A DNA stretch of 64,000 nt from Streptomyces sp. DG2A-72 (lineage in GTDB: Bacteria > Actinomycetota > Actinomycetes > Streptomycetales > Streptomycetaceae), in contig NZ_JASTLC010000001.1 of the NCBI RefSeq assembly GCF_030499575.1, forward strand, positions 2,938,001 through 3,002,000. Direction: 5' to 3'. Below are positions 50,751-61,240 of the stretch, one piece after another. A program made the position numbers and the translations under genes. The notes under the pieces were generated by a model. The model saw only the letters and a program-made list of their open reading frames with translations, was not told where the DNA came from and searched no databases. Each line of letters opens with the position of its first letter. Within the stretch, counting starts at the first letter, position 1.

Positions 50751-50779
50751 TTTCGAACGAGTGACGAAATATCGAACAA
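50751..50779. promoter_or_regulatory. Candidate operator: two TNTCGAACRA sites
   Basis: TTTCGAACGA (50751-50760) and TATCGAACAA (50770-50779) are direct repeats 19 bases apart, lying just downstream of the predicted transcription start. This is an ideal place for a repressor. Related sites occur at 53066-53075 and 63648-63657. Confidence 0.5.
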
Positions 50780-50814
50780 CAACCGAGCCGACGACGCAAC
50801 AAGGGGCAACTGCA

Positions 50815-51975
50815 GTGCGCATCACCGGAATCAGCACATACGTGGTCGGAACGCCGTGGCGCAATCTGACGTATGTCCAGGTGCACACCGACGAGGGGAT
50901 CACGGGTGTCGGCGAGACCCGGATGCTGGGCCACACCGACGCGCTGATCGGCTACCTGCGGGAGGCCGAGAACAACCACATTCTCGGCTCCGACCCGTTC
51001 GCCACGGAAGACCTCGTACGGCGGATGAAGTACGGGGACTACGGGCGGGCCGGCGAGATCGTCATGTCCGGGATCGCCGTCATCGAGATGGCCTGCTGGG
51101 ACATCAAGGGCAAGGCGCTCGGCGTACCCGTGTGGCAGCTGCTCGGCGGCAAGGTCACCGACAAGGTCAAGGCCTACGCCAATGGCTGGTACACGACGGA
51201 GCGGACGCCGGAGGCCTACCACAAGGCGGCCCAGGAGGTCATGGCCCGCGGGTACAAGGCGCTCAAGATCGACCCCTTCGGGACCGGGCACTACGAGCTG
51301 GACCACCAGCAGACCCTGTACGCCGTGTCGCTGATCGAGGCCGTGCGCGACGCCATCGGGCCGGATTCCGAGCTGATGCTGGAGATGCACGGCCGGTTCT
51401 CACCCTCCACCGCCGTCCGTCTCGCGCACGAGCTCGCGCCCTTCAAGCCCGCCTGGCTGGAAGAGCCCGTGCCGCCGGAGAACCTGAAGGCGCTCGAAAA
51501 GGTTTCGGCGAAGGTCGACATGCCCGTCGCCACCGGTGAGCGCATTCACGATCGCATCGAGTTCCGCGAGCTGTTCGAGAGCCAGGCCGTCGACATCCTG
51601 CAGCCCGATGTCGGCCACATCGGCGGCATCTGGGAGACCCGTAAGCTCGCCGCCACCGCCGAGACCCACTACATGCTGGTCGCGCCGCACAACGTCGGCG
51701 GCTCCGTGCTGACCGCCGCCTCCCTCCAAGTCGGCTTCTCCACGCCGAACTTCAAGATCCTGGAGCACTTCAACGACTTCGCCGACGCGGAGATCAAGAA
51801 GGTCGTCAAGGGGGCGCCCCAGGTCGTGGACGGGTACTTCGAGATCTCCGACGCGCCCGGTCTCGGCGTCGAGCTCGACACCGACGCGGCGGCCGAATTC
51901 CCGCAGCAGCAGGCCCGGTTCGACCTGTGGGCCGAGGGCTGGGAGCAGCGCAAGCCGAAGGGCAGCGGGAAGTGA
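50815..51975 (+). CDS. Enolase-superfamily sugar-acid dehydratase (D-galactonate dehydratase-like)
   Basis: This 386-residue protein belongs to the mandelate racemase/muconate lactonising group. Key pieces are KALKIDPFG, LMLEMHGRFS, the metal Glu in LEEPVPPEN, ATGERIHDR, QPDVGHIGGIWE and the catalytic His in APHNVGGSV. The order matches galactonate-type dehydratases that turn an aldonate into its 2-keto-3-deoxy form. The exact sugar acid is not provable from sequence. GTG 50815 follows AAGGGG at 8-base spacing. First gene of the operon and overlapping the next by 4 bases. Confidence 0.88.
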   Translation: MRITGISTYVVGTPWRNLTYVQVHTDEGITGVGETRMLGHTDALIGYLREAENNHILGSDPFATEDLVRRMKYGDYGRAGEIVMSGIAVIEMACWDIKGKALGVPVWQLLGGKVTDKVKAYANGWYTTERTPEAYHKAAQEVMARGYKALKIDPFGTGHYELDHQQTLYAVSLIEAVRDAIGPDSELMLEMHGRFSPSTAVRLAHELAPFKPAWLEEPVPPENLKALEKVSAKVDMPVATGERIHDRIEFRELFESQAVDILQPDVGHIGGIWETRKLAATAETHYMLVAPHNVGGSVLTAASLQVGFSTPNFKILEHFNDFADAEIKKVVKGAPQVVDGYFEISDAPGLGVELDTDAAAEFPQQQARFDLWAEGWEQRKPKGSGK

Positions 51976-52976
51976 GCACCGCCGTCGTCATCGAGGCGCC
52001 CGGCGAGCACCGGCTCACCGAGCACACGCCGCGTGAGCCCGGTCCCGGCGAGGCGCTCGTCGGCGTGCACGCCGTGGGGATCTGCGGCAGCGACCGCGAG
52101 GTCTATCAGGGCAACCGGCCCGAGGGGTACGTCCGTTACCCGCTCACCCCGGGTCACGAGTGGTCGGGGACCGTGCACACCGTCGGCGCCGGTGTGCCGG
52201 AGTCCCTCATCGGCCGCAAGGTCGTCGGCGAGGGCTTCCGCAACTGCCAGGTCTGCGACCGCTGCCACGCGGGCGAGACGACCCTGTGCACGGCCGGCTA
52301 CGAGGAGACCGGGTTCACGCAGCCGGGCGCCATGGCCGACACGCTCACCCTCCCGGCCCGGCTCCTGCACGTCCTGCCGGACGCGGCCGACCTCACGGCG
52401 GCGGCCCTGCTCGAGCCCGCCGCCTGTATCGCGGCCGCCGCGCTCAAGGCCAATGCCCGGCCCGGGGAGCGCGTGGCCGTCGTAGGCACCGGCACGCTCG
52501 GCATGTTCGCCGTGCAGTTCCTGAAGGCGGGCTCCCCGGCCGAGCTGCTGGTCGTCGGCACGCGGGGCGACCGCGAGGCGCTGTCGCGCCAGTACGGCGC
52601 CACCGACTTCCGTACGAAGGACCAGCCGCTTCCCGACGACTTCGACGTGGTGATCGAGACCGCCGGGTCCGCGTCCGCCGCGCGCACCGCCGCCTCCCTG
52701 CTCAGGCGCGGCGGACGCCTGGTCCTGACGGGCATCCCGGCGCCGGGCGCCGAGGGTCTCGACCCGACCGATCTGGTCGTACGGCAGCTGGAGGTGCACA
52801 CCGTCTTCGGGGCGCCGCCGGACGCCTGGGCGCACACGGTGCGGGTGTTCGCCGCCGGGCTCCTCGACCCGTTGCCGCTCGTCTCGCACGAGCTGCCGCT
52901 GGCCGAGTTCGCGCAGGCCATCGAGCTGGTGGGATCCGGTGATCCGAAGGTCGGCAAAGTGCTCCTGCGCCCCTAG
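51972..52976 (+). CDS. Zinc-dependent medium-chain alcohol/polyol dehydrogenase
   Basis: This 334-residue enzyme has the catalytic zinc ligands in VGICGSDREV (Cys) and TPGHEWSG (His-Glu). The structural zinc lobe has four Cys (NCQVCDRCHAGETTLC), and the NAD site is RVAVVGTGTLGMFAVQFL. It is similar to sorbitol/threonine dehydrogenases. It overlaps the dehydratase gene (GTGA), so the two are coupled; it presumably oxidises the free sugar or a sugar-derived alcohol in the same pathway. The glycine-rich loop favours NAD. Confidence 0.9.
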   Translation: MSTAVVIEAPGEHRLTEHTPREPGPGEALVGVHAVGICGSDREVYQGNRPEGYVRYPLTPGHEWSGTVHTVGAGVPESLIGRKVVGEGFRNCQVCDRCHAGETTLCTAGYEETGFTQPGAMADTLTLPARLLHVLPDAADLTAAALLEPAACIAAAALKANARPGERVAVVGTGTLGMFAVQFLKAGSPAELLVVGTRGDREALSRQYGATDFRTKDQPLPDDFDVVIETAGSASAARTAASLLRRGGRLVLTGIPAPGAEGLDPTDLVVRQLEVHTVFGAPPDAWAHTVRVFAAGLLDPLPLVSHELPLAEFAQAIELVGSGDPKVGKVLLRP

Positions 52977-53065
52977 CCGTACGCCGGTACGGGGGCAACC
53001 TGACGGCTTCCGTACCGGCGTACACCCAAGCCCCCCGCACCCTGAGCCGCGAACTTCGTCCGACA

Positions 53066-53075
53066 TATCGAACAA
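53066..53075. promoter_or_regulatory. TNTCGAACRA motif before the third operon gene
   Basis: TATCGAACAA lies 12 bases before the GTG at 53088, in the 111-base gap after the dehydrogenase gene. It repeats the motif found at the operon promoter. It could mark an internal regulated start or be coincidental. Confidence 0.35.
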
Positions 53076-53087
53076 GAAGGACAGCTT

Positions 53088-54056
53088 GTGACCGACGCCT
53101 CCGATACGGCAGCCCGTCGACCCGGTGAGCAGGCCCTCACCACGCTCGGCCTGGGTGCGCCCACCCTCGACCCCGCCGACGCCTCGCCGCACTCCTTCCC
53201 CGGTGGCGGCGGCTGGCGCACCGAGGTCCCCTCGTGCGAGGGACCCGAAGCGCTGGCCGTGATCCTGAAGGAGTCCTCGCGGCTCGATGTGCCGATCCAC
53301 CGGATCAGCCAGGGCAGCGGTGTGTGGATGCTGACCGACGCCGAGATCACCGAGATGGTCGACGCGACGAATGCTCGTGACATCGAGCTCTGCCTGTTCA
53401 CCGGCCCGCGCGGGACCTGGGACATCGGCGGATCCACCCGGACCGACTCGCGCGGCGGCGGTCTGCGCGCCCGTGGCCATGACGCCGTCGCCGGCTGCGT
53501 CGAGGACGCCGTCCGGGCGACGGAGCTGGGTGTCAAGTGCCTGCTGGTCGCCGACGAGGGCGTGCTGTGGACCCTGCACCGGGCCCGTACGGCGGGCATC
53601 ATCCCCGCCGACACCACCCTCAAGGTCTCGGCGCTGATCGGACCGGTCAATCCGGCCGCGTACGCGGTCTACGAGAATCTGGGCGCCGACTCGATCAATG
53701 TGCCCAGCGATCTGACGCTCGACCATCTCACCGAGATCCGGCGGGTGTCCGCCGCTCCCATGGACATGTACATCGAGGCCCCCGACGATCTCGGCGGCTA
53801 CGTGCGCATGTACGAGGTCGCCGAGCTGATCCGGCGCGGTGCACCGCTCTACCTCAAGTTCGGCCTCTCGAAGGCGCCCGGTATCTACCCGTACGGGCAC
53901 CATCTGCGCGATCTGACGCTGACCACGGCCCGGGAACGGGTGCGGCGCGGCCGGCTCGCCCTGGACCTGCTCGCGCGGCACGGAGCGGACGGCGAGATGG
54001 CGCCGCTCGGCTCCCGGCTGCCGGGCGCGCTCCGTCGTTTCGAAACACCCTCATAA
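53088..54056 (+). CDS. Uncharacterised barrel-type protein of the sugar operon (U32-peptidase-like)
   Basis: This 322-residue protein has no family I can name with certainty. The pattern of alternating helices and short strands looks like a TIM barrel: [84 protein letters not shown]. This is similar in feel to U32 peptidase-type or aldolase-like barrels. Several Arg, Glu and Asp at strand ends could form an active site. The GTG at 53088 follows GAAGGA. Its position after a dehydratase suggests it might handle a keto-deoxy sugar, but this is only inference from context. Confidence 0.7.
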   Translation: MTDASDTAARRPGEQALTTLGLGAPTLDPADASPHSFPGGGGWRTEVPSCEGPEALAVILKESSRLDVPIHRISQGSGVWMLTDAEITEMVDATNARDIELCLFTGPRGTWDIGGSTRTDSRGGGLRARGHDAVAGCVEDAVRATELGVKCLLVADEGVLWTLHRARTAGIIPADTTLKVSALIGPVNPAAYAVYENLGADSINVPSDLTLDHLTEIRRVSAAPMDMYIEAPDDLGGYVRMYEVAELIRRGAPLYLKFGLSKAPGIYPYGHHLRDLTLTTARERVRRGRLALDLLARHGADGEMAPLGSRLPGALRRFETPS

Positions 54057-54196
54057 CGTTCCGGCCGTCACCTCTTCACAAAAGAAGACGCAGCCGAACA
54101 CAATCCCACACACCCTCTCTTCGGTCGTACCGCACCACCGACGGGTTTCACCGCACCGCCAGACCGAGCCAGTCACAGACATCAAGGATGATGATC

Positions 54197-55306
54197 ATGC
54201 GTACTCGCCGAGCCGCACTCGCCGCGATAGCCACGGCCGCCTCCCTCTCCCTCACCCTCACTGCCTGCGGTCAGAGCGGCGAGGGCGGCAGCGAGGAGGG
54301 CTCCGGTAGCTCCGAGGGAGCCACCATCGGCATCGCGATGCCCACCAAGTCGTCGGAGCGCTGGATCGCCGACGGCAACAACGTCAAGAGGGAACTGGAG
54401 TCCAAGGGGTACAAGACCAAGCTGGTCTACGGCGAGGACGACCCGGACCAGCAGGTTTCCCAGGTCGAGAACCTGATCACGCAGAACGTGAAGGCGCTGA
54501 TCATCGCGGCCATCGACAACAAGTCGATGAACAACGTGCTCCAGCAGGCCAAGGACGCGAACATCCCGGTCATCTCCTACGACCGCCTGATCCTCGGCAC
54601 CCAGAACGTCGACTACTACGCCTCGTTCGACAACGAGAAGGTCGGCGAGCTCCAGGGCAACTACATCGTCGAGAAGCTCGGCCTGAAGGACGGCTCCAAG
54701 AAGGGCCCGTTCAACATCGAGCTGTTCGCCGGCTCCAACGACGACAACAACACCCGCTACTTCTTCGGCGGCGCGATGAAGGTCCTGCAGCCCTACATCG
54801 ACAAGAAGCAGCTCGTCGTCCGCTCCGGCCAGACCAAGCTGACCCAGGTCACCACCCTGCGCTGGGACGGCGGCACCGCCCAGAAGCGCATGGACGACAT
54901 CCTGACCGGCTCCTACAAGTCCGAGCGGGTCGACGCGGTCCTCTCGCCGTACGACGGCATCTCCATCGGCATCCTGTCGGCCCTGAAGTCCGACGACTAC
55001 GGCTCCACGAGCAAGCCGCTGCCGATCGTCACGGGCCAGGACGCCGAGCTGGCCTCGGTGAAGTCGATCATCGCGAACCAGCAGTCGATGACCGTCTTCA
55101 AGGACCTCCGCGAACTCGCCAAGGTGGCCTCGAACATGGTCGACGCGGCGCTCAACGACAAGGAGCCCGAGGTCAACGACACCAAGACGTACGACAACGG
55201 CTCGAAGGTCGTCCCCGCCTACCTGCTGGAGCCGGTGGCCGTCGACAAGTCCAACTACAAGAAGGAACTCATCGACTCCGGCTTCCTCAAGGAAAGCGAC
55301 CTCTAA
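54197..55306 (+). CDS. Sugar ABC transporter substrate-binding lipoprotein (ChvE/XylF type)
   Basis: This 369-residue lipoprotein has lipobox LTAC (Cys about residue 24) and a Gly/Ser/Glu linker. The periplasmic-binding fold of the ribose/xylose class follows: [20 protein letters not shown], then [48 protein letters not shown], and [18 protein letters not shown]. The paired aromatic/Asp pattern is like ChvE, which binds arabinose, galactose, xylose and related aldoses. I use the ATG at 54197, 8 bases after AAGGA; ATGs at 54188 and 54191 are in frame. Confidence 0.94.
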   Translation: MRTRRAALAAIATAASLSLTLTACGQSGEGGSEEGSGSSEGATIGIAMPTKSSERWIADGNNVKRELESKGYKTKLVYGEDDPDQQVSQVENLITQNVKALIIAAIDNKSMNNVLQQAKDANIPVISYDRLILGTQNVDYYASFDNEKVGELQGNYIVEKLGLKDGSKKGPFNIELFAGSNDDNNTRYFFGGAMKVLQPYIDKKQLVVRSGQTKLTQVTTLRWDGGTAQKRMDDILTGSYKSERVDAVLSPYDGISIGILSALKSDDYGSTSKPLPIVTGQDAELASVKSIIANQQSMTVFKDLRELAKVASNMVDAALNDKEPEVNDTKTYDNGSKVVPAYLLEPVAVDKSNYKKELIDSGFLKESDL

Positions 55307-55342
55307 GACAACCGCCGCACCTAGGGATTGGAAGGCACGACC

Positions 55343-56889
<1,547 letters not shown>

Positions 56890-56893
<4 letters not shown>

Positions 56894-58134
56894 GCACGGA
56901 TGTGACCGCCAAGACGCCGGCCCCCGCGCCGGCCGGGAAGGGCGGTTCGAGCACAGGCGACGGCCTGTTGCAGCTGATGTTGGACGGTATGCGCCGCAAT
57001 ATGCGGCAGTACGGCATGCTGTTCGCACTCGGCCTGATCGTGGCGCTGTTCGCCGTGTGGACCGACGGCGACCTGCTGCTGCCGCGCAATGTCTCCAACC
57101 TGGTGCTGCAGAACAGCTACATCCTGATCCTCGCGATCGGCATGATGCTCGTCATCATCGCGGGCCATATCGACCTGTCGGTCGGCTCGTTGACGGCGTT
57201 CATCGGCTCGATGGCAGCCGTGTTCATGGTCAAGAACGACCTGCCATGGCCGGTCGCGGTGATCCTCTGCCTGGCCATGGGCGCGGTCGCGGGCGCGGCA
57301 CAAGGGTTCTTCATCGCGTACGGCGGCATACCGAGCTTCATCGTCACCCTCGCGGGCATGCTGATCTTCCGCGGTCTCACCGAGATCTTCCTCGAGGGCC
57401 AGACGCTGGGCCCGTTCCCGGAGGGGCTGCAGAAGGTCTCCAACGGCTTCATGCCGGAGGTCGGGCCGGATACCAACTATCACAACATCACGTTGTTGTT
57501 GGGCATCGGGCTGATCGCGTTCGTGGTCTTCCAGGAGTTCCGCGACCGCCGCCGGCAGCAGGAGTTCGACCTCGACGTCCTGCCCACCAAGCTGTTCCTG
57601 CTGAAGCTGGTCGCGCTGGGCGCCGCCATCCTCACGGTGACGCTGATGCTCGCCAGCTACAAGGGCGCCCCGATCGTGCTGCTCGTCCTCGGTGTGCTGC
57701 TGGTCGGCTTCGGCTATGTCATGCGCAACGTGATCATCGGCCGCCACATCTACGCGATCGGCGGCAACCTCCCGGCGGCCAAGCTGTCGGGTGTGAAGGA
57801 CAAGAAGGTCACCTTCCTGGTCTTCCTGAACATGGGCATGCTCGCTGCCCTGGCGGGTCTGGTCTTCGCCGCCCGCTTCAACGCGGCCTCGCCCAAGGCC
57901 GGTCTGAACTTCGAGCTGGAGGCGATCGCGGCCTCGTTCATCGGCGGCGCGTCGATGAGCGGCGGCGTCGGCACCGTCCTCGGAGCGATCATCGGCGGTC
58001 TGGTCCTGGGCGTGCTGAACAACGGTATGAACCTCGTCGGTATCGGCACCGACTGGCAGCAGGTCATCAAGGGCCTGGTCCTGCTGGCGGCGGTCGGCTT
58101 CGACGTGTGGAACAAGCGCAAGGTCGGTTCGTAA
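56890..58134 (+). CDS. Sugar ABC transporter permease (GguB/XylH type)
   Basis: This 414-residue polytopic protein has about ten membrane segments, starting near residue 44 after a Pro/Gly-rich tail. It carries the family motif [16 protein letters not shown] and the cytoplasmic coupling region [21 protein letters not shown] soluble loop near 205-220 ([16 protein letters not shown]) is typical of XylH/GguB permeases. It forms the membrane channel with the ATPase and lipoprotein. A long hairpin follows its stop before the epimerase gene. Confidence 0.95.
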
Positions 58135-58142
58135 GTCGTCCC

Positions 58143-58167
58143 GGGCCCCGCTCACAGAGCGGGGCCC
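58143..58167 (+). terminator. Hairpin between permease and epimerase genes
   Basis: Perfect 11-bp arms GGGCCCCGCTC (58143-58153) and GAGCGGGGCCC (58157-58167) with a 3-base loop lie 8 bases after the permease stop and 21 bases before the epimerase start. It may reduce but probably does not abolish expression of the last gene. Confidence 0.8.
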
Positions 58168-58188
58168 CTCCATTTGCAGGAGCCGCAC

Positions 58189-59334
58189 ATGGACATGAAC
58201 AGACGTACGGTCATAGCCGGAGCCGCGGCGGCGGGGATCACCGCCGCGACCATGGGCACCGCGCACGCCACGGGAGGCAAGAAGCCGGTGAAGTCGCTCT
58301 TCGGCAAGCTCGCCGACGGCACGAAGGTCCACAGCTGGTCGCTGGAGAACGGGGGGACGCGGCTGAAGGTCCTCTCCTACGGCGGCATCGTCCAGTCCCT
58401 GGAGATCCCCGACCGGCGCGGGCGCTACACCAACGTGTCGCTGGGCTTCGACAACATCGAGGACTACGTCGCCAACAGCCCGTACTTCGGCGCGCTGATC
58501 GGCCGTTACGGCAACCGCATCGCCAAGGGCAAGTTCACCCTGGACGGCAAGAGCTACCAGCTCTCCGTCAACGACGGCGAGAACAGCCTGCACGGCGGGA
58601 CCAAGGGCTTCGACAAGGTCGTCTGGAACGTCGAGCCGTTCACCAAGGGCTCGGACGTCGGCCTGTACCTGTACTACACGAGCGTCGACGGCGAGATGGG
58701 CTACCCCGGAACGCTGAAGACCAAGGTGACGTACACCCTCACCCGGCACGGCGACTGGCGCATCGACTACGAGGCCACCACCGACAAGGCCACCGTCGTC
58801 AACCTCACCAGCCACGTCTACTGGAACCTCGCGGGCGAGAGCAGCGGCACCATCTACGACCACGAGCTGTCCATCGCCGCGTCCCGCTACACGCCGGTCG
58901 ACTCGGGGCTGATCCCCACGGGCGAGCTGGCGAAGGTCGCGGGCACCCCCTTCGACTTCCGCTCCACCAAGACCGTCGGCGAGGACATCCGCGTCGCCCA
59001 CCAGCAGCTGCTGTACGGCAAGGGCATCGACCACAACTGGGCGCTCGACAAGGGCATCACGGCCAGGCCGCAGCACGTCGCCACGCTCCGCGACCCGTCC
59101 TCCGGCCGCACGATGAAGATCGCCACGACCGAGCCGGGCCTGCAGTTCTACTCGGGCAACTTCCTCGACGGCAGCTTCGCCGGCACCGGCGGCAGCATCT
59201 ACCGGCAGGGCGATGCGCTGTGCCTGGAGACACAGCACTTCCCGGACTCGCCGAACCAGCCGTCGTTCCCGTCGACAACGCTGCGACCTGGGCAGACGTA
59301 CCGTTCGACGACGGTTCATTCCTTCGGGAAGTGA
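58189..59334 (+). CDS. galM: Aldose 1-epimerase, Tat-exported
   Basis: This 381-residue mutarotase has a twin-arginine signal, MNRRTVIAGAAAAGITAA, ending near THAHA-type residues before TGGKKPVK. The epimerase fold shows SYGGIVQSLEIPDRRG, NSLHGGTKGFDKVVW, NLTSHVYWNLAGE and the catalytic Glu in DALCLETQHFPDSPN. Export suggests it equilibrates sugar anomers outside the cell, feeding the ABC importer. AGGAG precedes ATG 58189; ATG 58195 is also possible. It is paralogous to the cytoplasmic copy at 32093. Confidence 0.93.
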   Translation: MDMNRRTVIAGAAAAGITAATMGTAHATGGKKPVKSLFGKLADGTKVHSWSLENGGTRLKVLSYGGIVQSLEIPDRRGRYTNVSLGFDNIEDYVANSPYFGALIGRYGNRIAKGKFTLDGKSYQLSVNDGENSLHGGTKGFDKVVWNVEPFTKGSDVGLYLYYTSVDGEMGYPGTLKTKVTYTLTRHGDWRIDYEATTDKATVVNLTSHVYWNLAGESSGTIYDHELSIAASRYTPVDSGLIPTGELAKVAGTPFDFRSTKTVGEDIRVAHQQLLYGKGIDHNWALDKGITARPQHVATLRDPSSGRTMKIATTEPGLQFYSGNFLDGSFAGTGGSIYRQGDALCLETQHFPDSPNQPSFPSTTLRPGQTYRSTTVHSFGK

Positions 59335-59412
59335 CCCTGCTTCACAGTAGCTTCACAACTTTCCATCGAATTCTCAGCGGTTGAACAGCGCCTCATAGGC
59401 ATCCGTATCTAA

Positions 59413-59444
59413 GGGCGGCCCGCGCTCCCCCGCGCGGGCCGCCC
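59413..59444 (+). terminator. Terminator of the sugar operon
   Basis: Perfect 12-bp arms GGGCGGCCCGCG (59413-59424) and CGCGGGCCGCCC (59433-59444) with an 8-base loop, followed by AAAG, about 78 bases past the epimerase stop. Confidence 0.85.
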
Positions 59445-59453
59445 AAAGACGAC

Positions 59454-59478
59454 GGACCCGGTCGTCCCCACCGGGTCC
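59454..59478 (+). other. Second hairpin in the aminotransferase leader
   Basis: GGACCCGG (59454-59461) and CCGGGTCC (59471-59478) with a 9-base loop stand between the operon terminator and the GGAGG ribosome site of the aminotransferase. It may be part of a double terminator or a leader structure. Confidence 0.55.
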
Positions 59479-59496
59479 GCCCCATACGGAGGTTCC

Positions 59497-61122
59497 ATGG
59501 CTGAGAACGTCACCTCGCTGTTCCGCAGCACGGCGGCGCACAGCCCGTCGATGGCGGCGCTGACCCGCGAGGGCGGCGACGGAGCCGGTCCGATCGACTT
59601 CTGTATCCCGTGCAACCCGTACTTCCCCACGCCCGCCATGTTCGACGACATGGCAGGCCGGTTGCGCGACATCATCACGTACTACCCCAGCAGCGCCGAC
59701 ACCATCACGGCCGAGCTGTGCAACCTCCTCCAACTCCCGCCGCAGGCCGTCGCGATGGGCAACGGCTCGACCGAGCTGATCACCTGGATCGACCACCTGA
59801 TGGTGCGTGAGTCCCTCGCCATCCCCGTCCCCACCTTCGGCCGCTGGACCGACCAGCCGATGGAGACCGGCAAGCGGGTCGACATGTTCCCGCTCCAGGA
59901 GTCCAGCGGCTTCGCCCTCGACCTCGCGCAGTACGCCGAGTTCATCCGGGCCCGCGGCACCCGCGTCGCCGTCATCTGCAACCCGAACAACCCCGACGGC
60001 GGTTATCTGCACAAGCACGCGCTGGTGCAGTTCATGGACGCGATGGCCGACCGGGATCTGGTCGTCATCGACGAGTCCTTCCTGGAGTTCGCGGACGCCG
60101 AGCAGGAGCCGTCGGTCGTCCACGAGGCGATGCTCCGCCCGAACGTCATCGTCCTGCGCAGCCTCGGCAAGAACTTCGGACTGCACGGCATACGGTTCGG
60201 CTATCTGGTCGCCAACCCGGCGCTCGCGGGCCGGGTCCGCTCGATGCTGCCGAAGTGGAACCTCAACGCCTTCGCCGAGCACGTGGTGTTCATGCTGAAG
60301 AACCACGGCCAGGAGTACGCGCAGAGCCTGCACCAGGTGCGCCGCGACCGCCTGGACATGGCCAGCCAGCTCTCCGCCCTGCCCGGCCTCACGGTCTACC
60401 CCTCCCAGGGCAACTTCCTCTTCGTGCGCCTCCCCGTGGGCGCCGAAGGCACCGTGGTCCGGGACCGGCTGCTCACCGAGCACCGGATCCTGGTCCGCGA
60501 GTGCGGCAACAAGATCGGTTCGTCCAGCCGCTTCCTGCGACTCGTGGTGCGCCCTCAGGTCGACGTGCGTCGCCTGGTGTCCGGCCTGGAACAGGTGCTC
60601 TACGGGACCAGGAGGGGAGCCGCCGTGCCCGAGCTGGATACAGGGACCAACTACAGCTCGGGTACGGCGGCGGTGGACCGGCTGGTGGGGCAGACCAACG
60701 GGGCGGGTGTGCAGGGTCTTGCGGCGATGGCCTCCGGCGGCATGGCGGCTCCGGGGCAAGCCGGAATGCCGACGCCGATGCCTATGCCGATGCCGGCGGC
60801 GGCTTCGGCGCAGTCCTACCCGCAGCCGGTTGCCGCGCAGGCGTATCCTCAGCCGGTGCCTCCGGCGGCGCCAGTGCCTCCGCCTGCGCCGACGCCGATC
60901 CCGGCGCCCCAACCCATCCCCGCGCCCCAGCCCGTCCCCGCGCAGTTCCCGGCCGCTGCCGCGTCGGCGGCCCAGCCGACGGGCCCCACCCCGCCGGGAG
61001 TTCCGGCCCGGGGTGGGCTCACCGCCGCCCAGGTGCGGGGAACCAATGGGCTGACCCCGGCGCCGGCCACTGGGTGGCCCAATGCCGGGAGTTGGCCGAG
61101 TGCGGCGGGGCAGGCCGGGTAG
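59497..61122 (+). CDS. PLP-dependent aminotransferase (HisC-like) with long Pro/Ala tail
   Basis: This 541-residue protein has a class I/II aminotransferase in residues 1-370: GNGSTELITWIDHL, ICNPNNPDGGYLH, VVIDESFLEF, the PLP Lys in LRSLGKNFGLHGIRFGY, and a C-terminal Arg in RFLRLVVRP. It resembles histidinol-phosphate and CobD-type enzymes. The last 160 residues are Ala/Pro/Gln low complexity (AQPVPA-like and PxPxP repeats) with no fold. Substrate unknown; a dedicated HisC normally lies in the his operon, so this may act on another phosphate-bearing amine. GGAGG precedes ATG 59497. Confidence 0.88.
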   Translation: MAENVTSLFRSTAAHSPSMAALTREGGDGAGPIDFCIPCNPYFPTPAMFDDMAGRLRDIITYYPSSADTITAELCNLLQLPPQAVAMGNGSTELITWIDHLMVRESLAIPVPTFGRWTDQPMETGKRVDMFPLQESSGFALDLAQYAEFIRARGTRVAVICNPNNPDGGYLHKHALVQFMDAMADRDLVVIDESFLEFADAEQEPSVVHEAMLRPNVIVLRSLGKNFGLHGIRFGYLVANPALAGRVRSMLPKWNLNAFAEHVVFMLKNHGQEYAQSLHQVRRDRLDMASQLSALPGLTVYPSQGNFLFVRLPVGAEGTVVRDRLLTEHRILVRECGNKIGSSSRFLRLVVRPQVDVRRLVSGLEQVLYGTRRGAAVPELDTGTNYSSGTAAVDRLVGQTNGAGVQGLAAMASGGMAAPGQAGMPTPMPMPMPAAASAQSYPQPVAAQAYPQPVPPAAPVPPPAPTPIPAPQPIPAPQPVPAQFPAAAASAAQPTGPTPPGVPARGGLTAAQVRGTNGLTPAPATGWPNAGSWPSAAGQAG

Positions 61123-61175
61123 CGCCCTTTCGCCGTAGGGGTGCGGGTGCTTGGGCGACTGACGGTTCGTTGTGG

Positions 61176-61238
61176 CTTGTCGCGCCCGCGCGGCGGAGCC
61201 GCAAATTGATACAGCCCCGCGCCCCTTACGGGGCGATG
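61176..61238. repeat. Type-B dispersed repeat
   Basis: The copy has the lead TTGTCGCGCCCGCG, palindrome GCGGCGGAGCCGC, AATTGATACAGCCCCGCG and end CCCCTTACGGGGCG. It ends two bases before the stop codon of the converging GH43 gene. Confidence 0.85.
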
Positions 61239-61240
61239 CA

